Shown here: one piece after another, positions 25,984 through 34,682 of the stretch
Layout: each line of letters starts with the position of its first letter
Numbering within the stretch: the first letter of the stretch is position 1
From: Lentzea sp033794685
GTDB taxonomy: Bacteria; Actinomycetota; Actinomycetes; Mycobacteriales; Pseudonocardiaceae
Assembly: GCA_033794685.1 (NCBI GenBank)
Contig: JARAYZ010000002.1
Length of the DNA stretch: 64,000 bases
Direction: 5' to 3' (one strand)
The notes under the pieces: generated by a model
The model's input: only the letters and a program-made list of their open reading frames with translations
Database searches by the model: none
What the model was told of the DNA's origin: nothing
Translations under genes and position numbers: made by a program

Positions 25984-26756
25984 GGGTTGTCGAAGCCCGC
26001 CGCGCTGAGCACCGCACGACCCTTGTCGGACAGCACGAAGTCGATGAACGCCTTGGCCGCGACCGCGTTCGGCGCCTTGGCGACCGGGGCGATCGGGTAG
26101 TCGTTGACCGCCTGGGACGCCTCGGCGAACGTGATGCCCTCGACCTTGTCCCCCGCTGCCTTCACATCGGTCTTGTAGACGAGCGCGCCGTCGACCTCAC
26201 CGAGCGAGACCTTGGTGAGCACGGCCTTCACGTCCTGCTCCAGCGTGTCCGGCGCGGGCGTGACCTTCGCGGCCTCGAACACCTTCTTCGACGCCGCGCC
26301 GCACGGCACCTGCTCGGCGCACAACGCGATCTTCCTGCCGGCGTCGGCGAAGTCCGCGAGCCCGGCGATCTTGCCGGGGTTGCCCTTGGGCACCGCGATC
26401 TGCAGCGTGTTCCTCACGAACGTGCGGGGCGCGTCCGTGATCGCCTTGGTGTCGGTCACCTGCTTCATGTTGGCAGGTGCGGCGCTCGCGAACACGTCGG
26501 CGGGCGCGCCCTGGCCGATCTGCTGTGCGAGCGCGGAGCTGCCGCCGAAGTTGAACTTGACCTTCGTGCCGGGGTGGGCCGCCTCGAAGTCCTTGCCCAG
26601 CTGGGTGAACGTGCCGGTCAGCGATGCCGCCGCGAACACCGTGACGTCGCCGGTGACCTTCGACGGGTCCGAGGACGGGGTGGTGCCGGAACCGCAGCCC
26701 GCGAGCACCAGCGCCGCCGAGGCGCCGGCGAGAACCCCGTTCACGATCTTGGACAT
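25980..26756 (-). CDS. modA: Molybdate ABC transporter substrate-binding lipoprotein
   Basis: 258 residues from ATG 26756 with GGAGG eight bases upstream. Lipoprotein signal 'ALVLAGCGSG' (lipid-bearing Cys near residue 21). Ligand fold: 'VTVFAAASLTGTFTQLGKDFEAAHPGTKVKFNFGGSSALAQQIGQGAPADVFASA', with the A-A-S-L and G-S-S-A-L loops that bind the oxyanion. C-terminal 'AKAFIDFVLSDKGRAVLSAAGF'. The first gene of modABC; all three overlap by GTGA. The 189-bp gap upstream holds the promoter; I see no clear ModE-type dyad in it. Confidence 0.96.
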   Translation of the reverse strand: MSKIVNGVLAGASAALVLAGCGSGTTPSSDPSKVTGDVTVFAAASLTGTFTQLGKDFEAAHPGTKVKFNFGGSSALAQQIGQGAPADVFASAAPANMKQVTDTKAITDAPRTFVRNTLQIAVPKGNPGKIAGLADFADAGRKIALCAEQVPCGAASKKVFEAAKVTPAPDTLEQDVKAVLTKVSLGEVDGALVYKTDVKAAGDKVEGITFAEASQAVNDYPIAPVAKAPNAVAAKAFIDFVLSDKGRAVLSAAGFDNP

Positions 26757-26945
26757 GTTCCAGGCCTCCGGGACGTCGACGAGGTGATCTGCCTTCATCC
26801 GCAGATTCGGCACACACGGATCATAATTCACGCTGTTGCGGCGACAAACCCCCATTAGGTTCCGCAGATACCTCAGCACGGTGTACGACGGCTGGAGATC
26901 GCCCGGTTCGGCGCCCGAGGAGCACGCCGACATAGGCTGGGCGGC

Positions 26946-27905
26946 ATGGCCGAGCTGCTGAGCATCAACGACGTCCTGGCCGCGGCCGAGGTGCTCGACG
27001 GACGGGTGCTGCGCACGCCGACAGTGGCATCGCCGGGACTGTCCGCCCTGCTCGGCGCTCCCACGACGGTGAAGCTGGAACTGTTGCAGCGCAGCGGTTC
27101 CTTCAAGACGCGCGGCGCGTTCACGAAGATCCTCTCGCTGTCCGCCGAGGCACGCGCCGCGGGCGTCGTCGGGGTCAGCGGTGGCAACCACGGGATCGCG
27201 CTGGCCGCCGCCGCGAGTGAACTCGGCGTGGCCGCGACCGTCGTGATGCCCTCGACCGCACCCGCCCGGTCGGTCGAGCTCGCGCGGGCGTCCGGCGCGG
27301 ACGTGCGGCTCACCGACGGGCTGGCGGCGGCGTTCGCGCTGCTGAACGACCTGGTCGAGGCGGGCGCGACGCTCGTGCACCCCTACGACGACCCGATCGT
27401 CGTCGCCGGGCAGGGCACCGTCGGCCTGGAGTTCGCGACCGACGCGCCGAACGTCACCGACGTGCTGGTGAGCGTCGGCGGCGGAGGGTTCGTCTCCGGC
27501 GTCGCGACGGCGTTCCGCGCGCTCGTGCCCGGTGTGCGGGTGTGGGGCGTCGAGGTCGAGGGAGCCGACGCCATGCGCCGGGCCCTCGACGCCGGTGGTC
27601 CGGTGGAGATCGCGCCCACGTCGATCGTCTCGACGCTGTCCGCGCCGCACGTGTCGCAGCTGACCTACGACCACACCGTCGCGCTGGTCGAGGACGTGCT
27701 CGTCGTGTCCGACGCGGACGCCGTGCGGGGCACGATCACGCTGGCCGAGACGCAGAAGGTGTGGGCGGAGCCCGCCGCCGGATGTCTCGTCCCGGCAGCG
27801 CGGACGGTGCTCGACCGGGTCGGGCCGGACGCACGGCTGGGCCTCGTGGTGTGCGGCGGGAACGTGACGTTCGCCGACGTCGTCCGCTGGTCCCAGGGGA
27901 GCTGA
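26946..27905 (+). CDS. Threonine/serine dehydratase-like PLP enzyme
   Basis: 319 residues of fold-type II: 'LRTPTVASPGLSALLGAPTTVKLELLQRSGSFKTRGAFTKI', with the Schiff-base Lys in 'GSFKTRGA', then 'VGVSGGNHGIALAAAASELGVAATVVMP' (PLP/substrate loop) and 'VSVGGGGFVSGVATAFRAL' (phosphate-binding Gly loop). 'VVCGGNVTFADVVRW' ends the domain. There is no C-terminal ACT regulatory domain, so it is of the catabolic or serine-racemase-like type. It deaminates Thr or Ser to the 2-oxo acid, or a related amino acid. It is followed after five bases by an ankyrin gene, likely in the same transcript. Confidence 0.92.
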   Translation: MAELLSINDVLAAAEVLDGRVLRTPTVASPGLSALLGAPTTVKLELLQRSGSFKTRGAFTKILSLSAEARAAGVVGVSGGNHGIALAAAASELGVAATVVMPSTAPARSVELARASGADVRLTDGLAAAFALLNDLVEAGATLVHPYDDPIVVAGQGTVGLEFATDAPNVTDVLVSVGGGGFVSGVATAFRALVPGVRVWGVEVEGADAMRRALDAGGPVEIAPTSIVSTLSAPHVSQLTYDHTVALVEDVLVVSDADAVRGTITLAETQKVWAEPAAGCLVPAARTVLDRVGPDARLGLVVCGGNVTFADVVRWSQGS

Positions 27906-27910
27906 CCACG

Positions 27911-28597
27911 ATGCGGCACGACGATCCGCTGGCCATGGCAGTGACCGCCGCACTCCACGGCGGCGACCTCACCACGTTGCGGCACCTGCTGAACGAGAAC
28001 GCCGGACTGGCCACCGCGCGGATCGTCGACGAGCACGGGGGTGGGCGAACCCTGCTGCACGTCCTGACGGACTGGCCCGCTCGACGCCCCCACGGCGCCC
28101 AGTCCGTGGCGGCGCTGGTCGAGGCGGGCGCCGACGTCCACGCGCGGTTCCAAGGCTCGCACAGCGAGACGCCGCTGCACTGGGCCGCCAGCGCCGACGA
28201 CGTCGAGGTGCTCGACGCACTCCTGGACGCCGGCGCCGACATCAACGCCGACGGGGCGGTCATCGGCGGTGGCACTCCCCTGGCCGACGCGCGGGCGTTC
28301 GCGCAGTGGCGTGCGGCCCACCGGCTCGTGGAACGCGGCGCGGCGGTCACGTTGACCGATGCCGCGACCCTCGGGCTGACCGACCGCCTCGACGCACTTC
28401 TCGCCGGCGCCACACCGGAGGACGTGAACCTCGCGTTCTGGGGTGCCTGCCACGGCGGTCAGCGGGAGTGCGCGGAGAGGTTGCTGGCACTGGGCGCGGA
28501 CGTCGACTGGCTGCCGCCGTGGGAACCGGTCACGCCGCTCGAAGCGGCCGTGCGCGGCGGTTTCGAGGACGTCGCGGAGTGGCTGCGCGGCCGCTGA
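27911..28597 (+). CDS. Ankyrin-repeat protein
   Basis: 228 residues from ATG 27911. About five ankyrin units: 'AVTAALHGGDLTTLRHLLNEN', 'GGRTLLHVLTDWPARRPHGAQSVAALVEAGADVHARFQGSHSETPLHWAASADDVEVLDALLDAGADINADG', 'GGTPLADARAFAQWRAAHRLVERGAAV', and 'VTPLEAAVRGGFEDVAEWLRGR'. It is cytoplasmic, with no signal. Ankyrin folds bind other proteins; the partner may be the PLP enzyme encoded just upstream, as inferred from position only. Confidence 0.9.
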   Translation: MRHDDPLAMAVTAALHGGDLTTLRHLLNENAGLATARIVDEHGGGRTLLHVLTDWPARRPHGAQSVAALVEAGADVHARFQGSHSETPLHWAASADDVEVLDALLDAGADINADGAVIGGGTPLADARAFAQWRAAHRLVERGAAVTLTDAATLGLTDRLDALLAGATPEDVNLAFWGACHGGQRECAERLLALGADVDWLPPWEPVTPLEAAVRGGFEDVAEWLRGR

Positions 28598-28827
28598 GCC
28601 GGTTTCCGCGTCGTGAGCCGCACCGAAGTCCACGACCTCGGCACCGACGTCCGCCGTCGGCTGCACCACCTCCCCGGCCGCCGCTACACCTCCGCCACCG
28701 AGGTGGTCGCCGCACCGCCATGAACGGTTGGCGGGCAACGAAGTCCGAACCGGCGGCATAGCGGCGCGCGAGACGGGTAACCGCCGGGCCGGACGCGGCG
28801 ACGTTCGTCCCGACCTGGAGGCGCTTC
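28598..28827 (+). other. Intergenic stretch with a possible 36-codon frame
   Basis: A GTG at 28613 opens 36 codons ending at TGA 28723 (VSRTEVHDLGTDVRRR...). It has protein-like composition but no ribosome site, so I do not call it a gene; it may be a remnant. GGGTAA at 28775 lacks a matching -35 element. The last bases carry the GGAGG of the antiporter gene. Confidence 0.3.
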
Positions 28828-30138
28828 TTGTCCGAGGACCGTCGTTTCCCCGCACGGCTTCCCCTGGCCGCGCTCACCACGCTCCCCGGCACCTACCTGG
28901 GTGGCGCGGACTACCTCGGCTGGCCCCACCCCGAAGTCCCGGCACCGCTGGCGGCCCTGGTGTTCGGCATCGCCATCGTGGGGGCGGCGTTCGTGCTCGC
29001 GTGGGCCGCCGAGGCCGCGCAGGTGGACATCAGCGCCGGACTGGCCATCGCGGTGCTCGCGCTAGTGGCCGTGCTGCCGGAGTACGCGGTGGACCTGGTG
29101 TTCACGTTCGAGGCGGGCCAGGAGTTCGCGCGGGAGGGCACCTGCGTGCCACCTCCCGGTGAGGCGGACCCGTGTTCGCTCGCGCTGGCCAACATGACCG
29201 GCGCCAACCGGGTGCTCGTCGGGTTCGGCTGGCCCCTCGTCGTCCTCGTGGGCGCGATCGCCGTGCGGCGGGCGCACCGCGAGAGCAGGTCGACGCACGA
29301 GGGACGGGTCGTGCTCGCGCCGATCATGTCCGTCGAGGTCGTGTTCCTGGGCCTCGCGACCCTGTACTCGCTGAGCCTGCCGCTGCGCACGTCGCTCACG
29401 ATGGTCGACGCCGCTGTGTTCCTGGCGATCTTCGCCGCGTACGCGTGGCGGCTGTCGAAGGCGCCGGTCGAGGAACCGAACCTGCTCGGCGTGTCCGAGT
29501 GGATCGGCCGTCAGGACCGCCGGCCGCGCCGCCGGTGGGTGATCGGCATGTTCGCGTTCGCCGGGATCGTCATCCTCGCCACGGCCGAACACTTCGCGCG
29601 GAACCTAGTGGACACCGGGTCGAGTCTCGGCGTGGACGAGTTCGTGCTCGTGCAGTGGGTGGCGCCGCTGGCGAGCGAGTCACCGGAACTCATCGTCGCG
29701 TGCCTCTACGCGGCCCGGCTGATGGCCTCGCACTCGCTGGGCACCCTGTTGTCCAGCAAGGTCAACCAGTGGACGTTGCTGGTCGGCACCATCCCGATCG
29801 TGTTCGCGATCTCCAGCGGCAGCACCCACGGCCTGCCGCTGGACGGCCACCAGCGCCTGGAGTTGCTCATCACCGCCGCGCAGTCGCTGTTCGCGGTGAG
29901 CATCCTCGCGGACCTCGGTCTGACGGCCGTCGGCGCGACGACCCTGTTCGTGCTGTTCGCCGCGCAGTTCACCGCCAGCGTCACGCTGCCCGACGCCGCG
30001 AACCGCGTCGTGATCCTCGCGCTGTCCGGTCTCTACGTCCTGCTGGCGGTCGTGCAACTGGTGCGGCGCAGGCGGATCGGCCTCCGCACGGCACGCGACG
30101 GCGCGGTGACGCCGTTGCCCGAACTCGCTGAGAGGTGA
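28828..30138 (+). CDS. CaCA-family cation antiporter (Na+/Ca2+ or H+ exchanger-like)
   Basis: 436 residues from TTG 28828, which has GGAGG six bases upstream. About eleven TM helices in two homologous halves. The first alpha repeat has 'GLAIAVLALVAVLPEYAVDLVFTFEAG' and 'MTGANRVLVGFG'; the second 'WVAPLASESPELIVACLYAAR' and 'LGTLLSSKVNQWTLLVGTIPIVF'. The acidic residues in 'LPEYAVD' and 'SESPELI' are the cation-binding pair of the exchanger superfamily. The loop between helices is long and Cys-containing ('EGTCVPPPGEADPCSL'). Ion specificity cannot be told. Confidence 0.9.
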   Translation: MSEDRRFPARLPLAALTTLPGTYLGGADYLGWPHPEVPAPLAALVFGIAIVGAAFVLAWAAEAAQVDISAGLAIAVLALVAVLPEYAVDLVFTFEAGQEFAREGTCVPPPGEADPCSLALANMTGANRVLVGFGWPLVVLVGAIAVRRAHRESRSTHEGRVVLAPIMSVEVVFLGLATLYSLSLPLRTSLTMVDAAVFLAIFAAYAWRLSKAPVEEPNLLGVSEWIGRQDRRPRRRWVIGMFAFAGIVILATAEHFARNLVDTGSSLGVDEFVLVQWVAPLASESPELIVACLYAARLMASHSLGTLLSSKVNQWTLLVGTIPIVFAISSGSTHGLPLDGHQRLELLITAAQSLFAVSILADLGLTAVGATTLFVLFAAQFTASVTLPDAANRVVILALSGLYVLLAVVQLVRRRRIGLRTARDGAVTPLPELAER

Positions 30139-30139
30139 C

Positions 30140-30170
30140 GGCGCGGGACCTGCGGCACAGGTCCCGCGCC
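30140..30170. terminator. Bidirectional terminator hairpin
   Basis: A perfect 13-bp GC stem (GGCGCGGGACCTG and its complement) with a 5-nt loop (CGGCA), exactly between the stops of the antiporter gene and the convergent Rpf gene. No T-run. Confidence 0.75.
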
Positions 30171-30175
30171 TCAGG

Positions 30176-30760
30176 TCACTTCGTGACGATCTTGTCGCCG
30201 GGCCGGATGAGGTCCGGGTTGGTCAGGTGCCGGGAGTTCTTCTCCACCAACGCCTGCCAGCCGCCTTCGACGCGCAGTTCCGCGGCGATGCTGCTGAGCG
30301 TGTCCCCGGACTTCACCGTGTAGTCACCGTCGGGGTTGCTCGTGGACGGCGCGGCCACCGGCACGACGCGGGACGCCGCCTTGCGTCCGGCCGGGGGCTG
30401 CCCCTGCCGGACGGGCTGCTGGCCGCCGACGGCCGCACGTCGCCCGCACGCACCCCACGCGCCCAGACCCTGAGTCCGCAGAACGCTTTCCGCGACGCGG
30501 ATCTGCTCCTCGCGGGACGCCTGGTGGGCTTGGCCGGAACCGCCGTTGGCCTGCCAGGTCGACGGGCTGAACTGCAACCCTCCCTGGTAGCCGTTGCCGG
30601 TGTTGGTCGACCAGTTGCCGCCGCTCTCGCACTGCGCGATCCGGTCCCAGTCGACCGGCGCGGAGGCCGAGGCGGCCGTGCCGCCCAGGGTGACGAGGGC
30701 CGTCGCGGAGACGGCGACGAGCACGGCACGACCGGTGATGTTGCCACGAAGATGACGCAT
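30176..30760 (-). CDS. Resuscitation-promoting factor (Rpf) with LysM domain, secreted
   Basis: 194 residues from ATG 30760. Signal peptide ~1-33 ending 'TAASASA'. Rpf transglycosylase domain ~35-110: 'VDWDRIAQCESGGNWSTNTGNGYQGGLQFSPSTWQANGG' with the catalytic Glu in 'CESGGNW', and 'RVAESVLRTQGLGAWGACG' with the second Cys of the conserved disulfide. A short linker rich in Gln/Pro/Arg, then a LysM (~145-194): 'YTVKSGDTLSSIAAELRVEGGWQALVEKNSRHLTNPDLIRPGDKIV'. It cleaves peptidoglycan and, in relatives, wakes dormant cells. Rpf genes often have a c-di-AMP riboswitch upstream, but I see none of its conserved core here. Confidence 0.96.
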   Translation of the reverse strand: MRHLRGNITGRAVLVAVSATALVTLGGTAASASAPVDWDRIAQCESGGNWSTNTGNGYQGGLQFSPSTWQANGGSGQAHQASREEQIRVAESVLRTQGLGAWGACGRRAAVGGQQPVRQGQPPAGRKAASRVVPVAAPSTSNPDGDYTVKSGDTLSSIAAELRVEGGWQALVEKNSRHLTNPDLIRPGDKIVTK

Positions 30761-30946
30761 GTCCCTTTGGCACCTCGTCCCGCTCTCGCCGGTGAAGGCG
30801 CCTGTCCGACGAGGGCTTCGTCCACGACATGGACAGGGCACGCCGCTGGACAGGCGAGCGCACGGCGGGCCCTGGTGGTGCGGCGGTCTCGCGACCGCCG
30901 GCAGAACATACGAACGCCGGACCGGATCCGCACGACCGGAGGCGGA

Positions 30947-30974
30947 CAAGATCACCCGTTAGGTGACGATCTTG
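30947..30974. repeat. Imperfect hairpin between divergent rpf and stress-gene promoters
   Basis: CAAGATC..ACC / GGT..GATCTTG pair around loop CGTTA with a 3-nt bulge. It lies 20 bp before the -35 element at 30994 and 190 bp upstream of rpf. The right arm repeats 12 bases (GTGACGATCTTG) that also occur at the end of the rpf coding region (about 30182). It may be a terminator insulating the two transcription units. Confidence 0.35.
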
Positions 30975-30993
30975 AACCGCTCCCGGTGGACGA

Positions 30994-31018
30994 GTTTGAC
31001 CTGTGCCGCAGCGGGTAC
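30994..31018 (+). promoter_or_regulatory. SigB/SigF-type promoter P1
   Basis: GTTT (30994-30997), 15-nt spacer, GGGTAC (31013-31018), matching the stress-sigma consensus of actinobacteria (GTTT-N14-16-GGGTAT). It lies 40 bp before the start of the HDO-like gene at 31059. Confidence 0.7.
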
Positions 31019-31058
31019 GTGATCCCGGGATTGCGGATCACTCCTGACGGAGGCGCTG

Positions 31059-31970
31059 ATGTTGTTGCCCACCGCCCGCGGACCGGTGAGCGCCGGTGTC
31101 ATCGCCGCCCTGCTCTCGGCCGGCTCGACCCGGCCGTCCGGGACGACGGACGATCCGGAGGAGCTCACCGGGGACGCGGACTTCCAGCTGGCGCTGTGGA
31201 TCGTGCTCGAAACGCTCGACGGCGGCTTCGAGGGCGTCACGAACGACCACCCGGACCTCGTGCACTGGCGCACGTGGCTGAGTGAGCGGTGGGCCAGGGC
31301 CCTGCGCCAGATGACAGCGCCCGTGGTGCGCGCGGCCGGTGGCGACACGGCGTCACCGTCGCTCATCGGCGACCACCTGATCAGCCTGATGCGGGACGGT
31401 CACACCGGCGTGTACACCTTCGCCGAGCACCGGGCGTCCGCCGCGCAGCTGCGCGAACTGCTCGCCACGAAGTCGCTGTCCGGCTCTCCCGGCCACACCC
31501 TCGTCGACCGGGTGCCCGCGGTGGCGCTCGCCGCGCACAACACGATGCGCATGCTCAGCCACAGCACGACTCCCGCGGCCGCCCTCGGCCACCAGGCCAC
31601 CTCCGCCGCCAGGTCCTGGCTCTCGGAACGGAAGCTGGACCGGGGTCTGCGGCGCGCAGGGCTCCAGCCCGCGACGACGCTCGAAGCCCCGGAACATCGG
31701 TGGGACCGGTTGCTCGACGAGTGCCGGACGCACCTCGCCGAGAACCCCGGCCGGACCCAGGACCTGCTGCACGGCGCGGCCGCCGCGATCGTGCTGGAGG
31801 CGCGGCTCGGCAGGCACCTGCTGCGGTGCTGGGCCCAGGCCACCCCGGTGCTCGAACCGGTGCCGACGTTCCCGGTGATCGGCGAGCAGTCGCGCACGCG
31901 TGCACGCCTCCTCACCTCGATTCCGGCGGATCCGGATGAGGGACGTTCCACCGACGTACGATGCGGTTGA
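31059..31970 (+). CDS. Degenerate heme-oxygenase-like (HDO) family protein, probable pseudoenzyme
   Basis: 303 residues, ATG 31059 behind GGAGG. It is a paralogue of the gene at 40994: both begin 'LPT-RGP-S--V-AAL', share a '(D)R/DVPA-A-A--N-M--L' helix, and end 'EARLGRHLLRCW' versus 'ESRLADHLLSSW'. The intact paralogue has the H-x3-D-x2-H metal helix; here that helix is missing (the sequence passes from 'LLDECRTHLAENPG' straight to 'AAIVLEARLG'), and no equivalent Glu/His set is visible. The fold is probably kept but iron is not bound. A stress-type promoter precedes it. It could act as a binding partner or regulator of the active enzyme. Confidence 0.75.
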   Translation: MLLPTARGPVSAGVIAALLSAGSTRPSGTTDDPEELTGDADFQLALWIVLETLDGGFEGVTNDHPDLVHWRTWLSERWARALRQMTAPVVRAAGGDTASPSLIGDHLISLMRDGHTGVYTFAEHRASAAQLRELLATKSLSGSPGHTLVDRVPAVALAAHNTMRMLSHSTTPAAALGHQATSAARSWLSERKLDRGLRRAGLQPATTLEAPEHRWDRLLDECRTHLAENPGRTQDLLHGAAAAIVLEARLGRHLLRCWAQATPVLEPVPTFPVIGEQSRTRARLLTSIPADPDEGRSTDVRCG

Positions 31971-32029
31971 CGTGCGTCAAGCAGCCGGCGCCGTGGACTC
32001 CGCCTCGCCCGACCAAGGAGAGCCGCGGC

Positions 32030-32050
32030 ATGGCTGAACGCGATGAGTGA
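32030..32050 (+). CDS. Six-codon leader ORF overlapping the next gene start
   Basis: ATG 32030 encodes M-A-E-R-D-E then TGA at 32048. The strong AAGGAG (32015-32020) is correctly spaced for this start, not for the main start at 32043, which lies inside the leader. Translation of the big PAS-PP2C gene would then depend on re-initiation. It may instead mark a wrong start. Confidence 0.4.
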   Translation: MAERDE

Positions 32051-34676
32051 GCCGGAATCCGGGCTCGCCGCGCTCGTGGACGCCCTGCCGCTGGTGGTCT
32101 GGCGCGGTGAGTCGGGCGCGGTCACCTTCCTGTCGGACGCGGTCGAGCAGGTGCTCGGTCACCCGGCCCGGCGCTGGCTCGACGATCCCGGTTTCTGGCG
32201 GGACATCACGCATCCCGACGACCGCGAGGAGAGCGAGCGGAGACGCTGGGGCTCCGACGCCGACTACGAGATCGTCTACCGCGTCCGCACGGCCGCGGGA
32301 GACCTCGTCTGGCTGACGGAACGGACCCGTGTGCAGGGTGCGCTGCGCACCGGCGTGCTGATCGACGTGACCGCCCGGCACGCGGCCGACGAGCGGCAGC
32401 GGTTCCTCGACACGCTCGACCGCGCGTTCCAGCGGCTCGACGACGCGGAGGACGTCATGGCGCTGGCGACGCGGATGCTCGGCGAGCACCTCGGCGTCGA
32501 CCGGTGCGCCTACGCCCGCACGGAGGCCGACGAGAACCACTTCGTCATGAGCGGCGACCACGCCACGGGACTGCCCCCGCTGCCCGGCCGGTTCGCGATG
32601 CGGGAGTTCGGCAACGGCGCCCTGACCGCGATGCGCGCGGGTGAGCCGTGGGTGGTGGACGACGCCCTGGAGGACCAGCGGCTCGACGCCGAGGACCACG
32701 CCGCGTACCGGGTGACCGGCATCCGCGCGGTGATCTGCCTGCCGCTGTTGCGCGGCGGGCGGTTCGTGGCCGCGATGGCGGTGCACCAGGCCACCGTCCG
32801 CCACTGGACGCACGACGAGATCGACCTGGTGTCCGTCGTGGTGAACCGCTGCTGGGAGTCGTTGCAGCGGGTGCACTCCGACCGGGCCCTGCGAGACAGC
32901 GAACAGCGGCTGCGGCTGCTCGTCGAGCGCGCGACGGACGCGATCTGGTTGCTGGACCACGATCTGCGTTTCGTGGCCGCGAACCCGGCGACCGGCGGCC
33001 TGCTCGGCTACCGGTCCGACGAGCTGCTCGGTTCCTCCGTCGCCGACCTGCTCGTGGGTGATCTCCCACCGGACCTCTCGGTCTCGCAGGTCGTCACGAT
33101 GCGCCACGCCGACGGGACGGAGGTCGCGCTGGAGCTCAGCGTCCAGTCCACGCCGACCGGTCTGCAGGTGATCGGCAGGGACGTGACCGAGCGCCGGCGC
33201 GCCGAGGCCGAACGCGACCTGCTGCTGCAACGGGAGCACGAGATCGCGGCCGCGTTGCAGGAAAGCCTTCTGCCGAGGGAACTTCCGGCGCTGTCCAGAC
33301 TCGCCACCGCCGCCCGGTACCTGCCGGCCGCGCAGCACTCCCAGATCGGCGGCGACTGGTACGAGGTCGTCCTGGTCGGCGCGACCCGCGTCGCCCTCAC
33401 CGTCGGGGACGTGGTCGGCAAGGGACCGGCCGCGGCGGCCGTCATGGGCCAGCTGCGCAGTGCCCTGGCCGGGTACCTGCTCGACGGCCACTCCCCCGCC
33501 GAGTCGCTGCGGCGCCTGGACACCTTCGCGACACGCGTCAACGGCGCGGCCGGCAGCACGTGCGCGTGCCTGATCTTCGACTGGAGCACCGGCGAGCTGT
33601 GCTGGGCGTCGGCGGGCCACCCGCCTCCCGTGGTGGTCGGTGACGACGGCGCGCGCCTGCTGGCGGCCGAGACCGGACCGGTGCTGGGCGCGGGCGGACC
33701 GGCGCCGCCGAGTCAGCACACCGCGGCCTTCCCGCCTGGCACGTCGGTCGTGCTCTACACGGACGGCCTGGTCGAACGCCGGGACGAGGTGCTCGACGAA
33801 GGCCTGCGCAGGCTCGCCGCGGCGGCGGACGGCACAGCCGGTTTCGACCCCGCCTCGCTGGCGCGCCGGATCATCGACACGATGCTGACGGACGATCAGG
33901 CGGACGACGTCGCTCTCGTCGTGGCACGGCATCTACCGCCGCCGCTGCGCCTGCGCCTCCCGGCCGAACCCGGCGAACTCTCCCCGCTGCGCCGGGCCGC
34001 GACGACCTGGGCCGCTCTGGCGGGACTGTCCGACGACGCCGCGTACGACCTGGAGCTCGCGCTGGGAGAGGCCGCCTCGAACGTCGTGGACCACGCCTAT
34101 CCCGAGGGAGGCGGCACGTTCGACACGATCCTGGAAAGCACCGGCCGGGGTGTGCGGGTGACCGTCACCGACCAAGGCCGGTGGCGGCCACCGCCGTCCG
34201 ACAAGGGCCATCGCGGCCGGGGACTGGGCATGATCCGCGCCGTCTCCGACGAGGACGACCTGCAGACGGGTGAGGACGGCACGACCATCCGCTTCCACGT
34301 CCCCGCCGTCCCGGACACCCGCACCGCGCCTCCGCCGCCACCGATCACAGTCGCAAGTGGACTGTCGGACGGCGACGACGAGCGCGTGCAGATGGTGCTG
34401 CTCACCGGAGATCTCGACGTGTCCACAGTGGACGGGCTGCGGCCGCCGTTGCTGGCACGGGTCGACGCGGACGACGAACGGCCGGTGGAGGTCGACCTCA
34501 CCGGCGTCGGCTACCTGAGCAGTTCCGGCGTCGCGCTGCTGTTGCAGGCGATGCTGCGGGCGAAGGAACGCGGACGGGTGTTGTCGTTGGTGGCCACCGA
34601 CTCCAGCGCTCCGGCACGGGTCCTCGACCTGTCCGGACTCGCGCACACCACCCGCTTCACGCCCGTGGTGCCGTGA
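32043..34676 (+). CDS. PAS-GAF-PAS-PP2C(SpoIIE)-HATPase-STAS signalling protein
   Basis: 877 residues. Order: PAS (~1-115, 'ALVDALPLVVWRGESGAVTFLSDAVEQVLGHPAR'), GAF (~120-280), PAS (~295-400), SpoIIE-type PP2C phosphatase (~420-635, 'IGGDWYEV', 'TVGDVVGKGPAAAAVMGQLR', 'YTDGLVERRDEVLDEG', 'DDQADDVALVV'), HATPase of the anti-sigma kinase type (~640-760, 'ALGEAASNVVDHAYP', 'VTDQGRW'), and STAS (~780-877) with phosphorylatable Ser in 'YLSSSGVALL'. It therefore carries phosphatase, kinase and antagonist of a partner switch in one chain. It probably senses a ligand or redox/light signal and sets the phosphorylation state of a STAS anti-anti-sigma factor. Its start overlaps a six-codon ORF. Confidence 0.92.
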   Translation: MSEPESGLAALVDALPLVVWRGESGAVTFLSDAVEQVLGHPARRWLDDPGFWRDITHPDDREESERRRWGSDADYEIVYRVRTAAGDLVWLTERTRVQGALRTGVLIDVTARHAADERQRFLDTLDRAFQRLDDAEDVMALATRMLGEHLGVDRCAYARTEADENHFVMSGDHATGLPPLPGRFAMREFGNGALTAMRAGEPWVVDDALEDQRLDAEDHAAYRVTGIRAVICLPLLRGGRFVAAMAVHQATVRHWTHDEIDLVSVVVNRCWESLQRVHSDRALRDSEQRLRLLVERATDAIWLLDHDLRFVAANPATGGLLGYRSDELLGSSVADLLVGDLPPDLSVSQVVTMRHADGTEVALELSVQSTPTGLQVIGRDVTERRRAEAERDLLLQREHEIAAALQESLLPRELPALSRLATAARYLPAAQHSQIGGDWYEVVLVGATRVALTVGDVVGKGPAAAAVMGQLRSALAGYLLDGHSPAESLRRLDTFATRVNGAAGSTCACLIFDWSTGELCWASAGHPPPVVVGDDGARLLAAETGPVLGAGGPAPPSQHTAAFPPGTSVVLYTDGLVERRDEVLDEGLRRLAAAADGTAGFDPASLARRIIDTMLTDDQADDVALVVARHLPPPLRLRLPAEPGELSPLRRAATTWAALAGLSDDAAYDLELALGEAASNVVDHAYPEGGGTFDTILESTGRGVRVTVTDQGRWRPPPSDKGHRGRGLGMIRAVSDEDDLQTGEDGTTIRFHVPAVPDTRTAPPPPPITVASGLSDGDDERVQMVLLTGDLDVSTVDGLRPPLLARVDADDERPVEVDLTGVGYLSSSGVALLLQAMLRAKERGRVLSLVATDSSAPARVLDLSGLAHTTRFTPVVP

Positions 34677-34682
34677 ACCGTC

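Noticed and set aside
28755..28780. Another SigB-type promoter before the cation antiporter (GGGTAA at 28775)
   Set aside because: No GTTT-like element at 14-16 nt upstream; the position holds GCAT.
30761..30960. c-di-AMP (ydaO-type) riboswitch before the Rpf gene
   Set aside because: Such riboswitches are common before actinobacterial rpf genes, but the conserved core words of that RNA are absent here; only simple GGACAGG/CCTGTCC repeats are seen.
30959..31366. Minus-strand 135-codon frame ending in FKIVT, similar to the Rpf LysM end
   Set aside because: Only a 12-base repeat is shared with the rpf gene; the rest is antisense to the HDO-like gene and Ser/Pro/Arg-rich.
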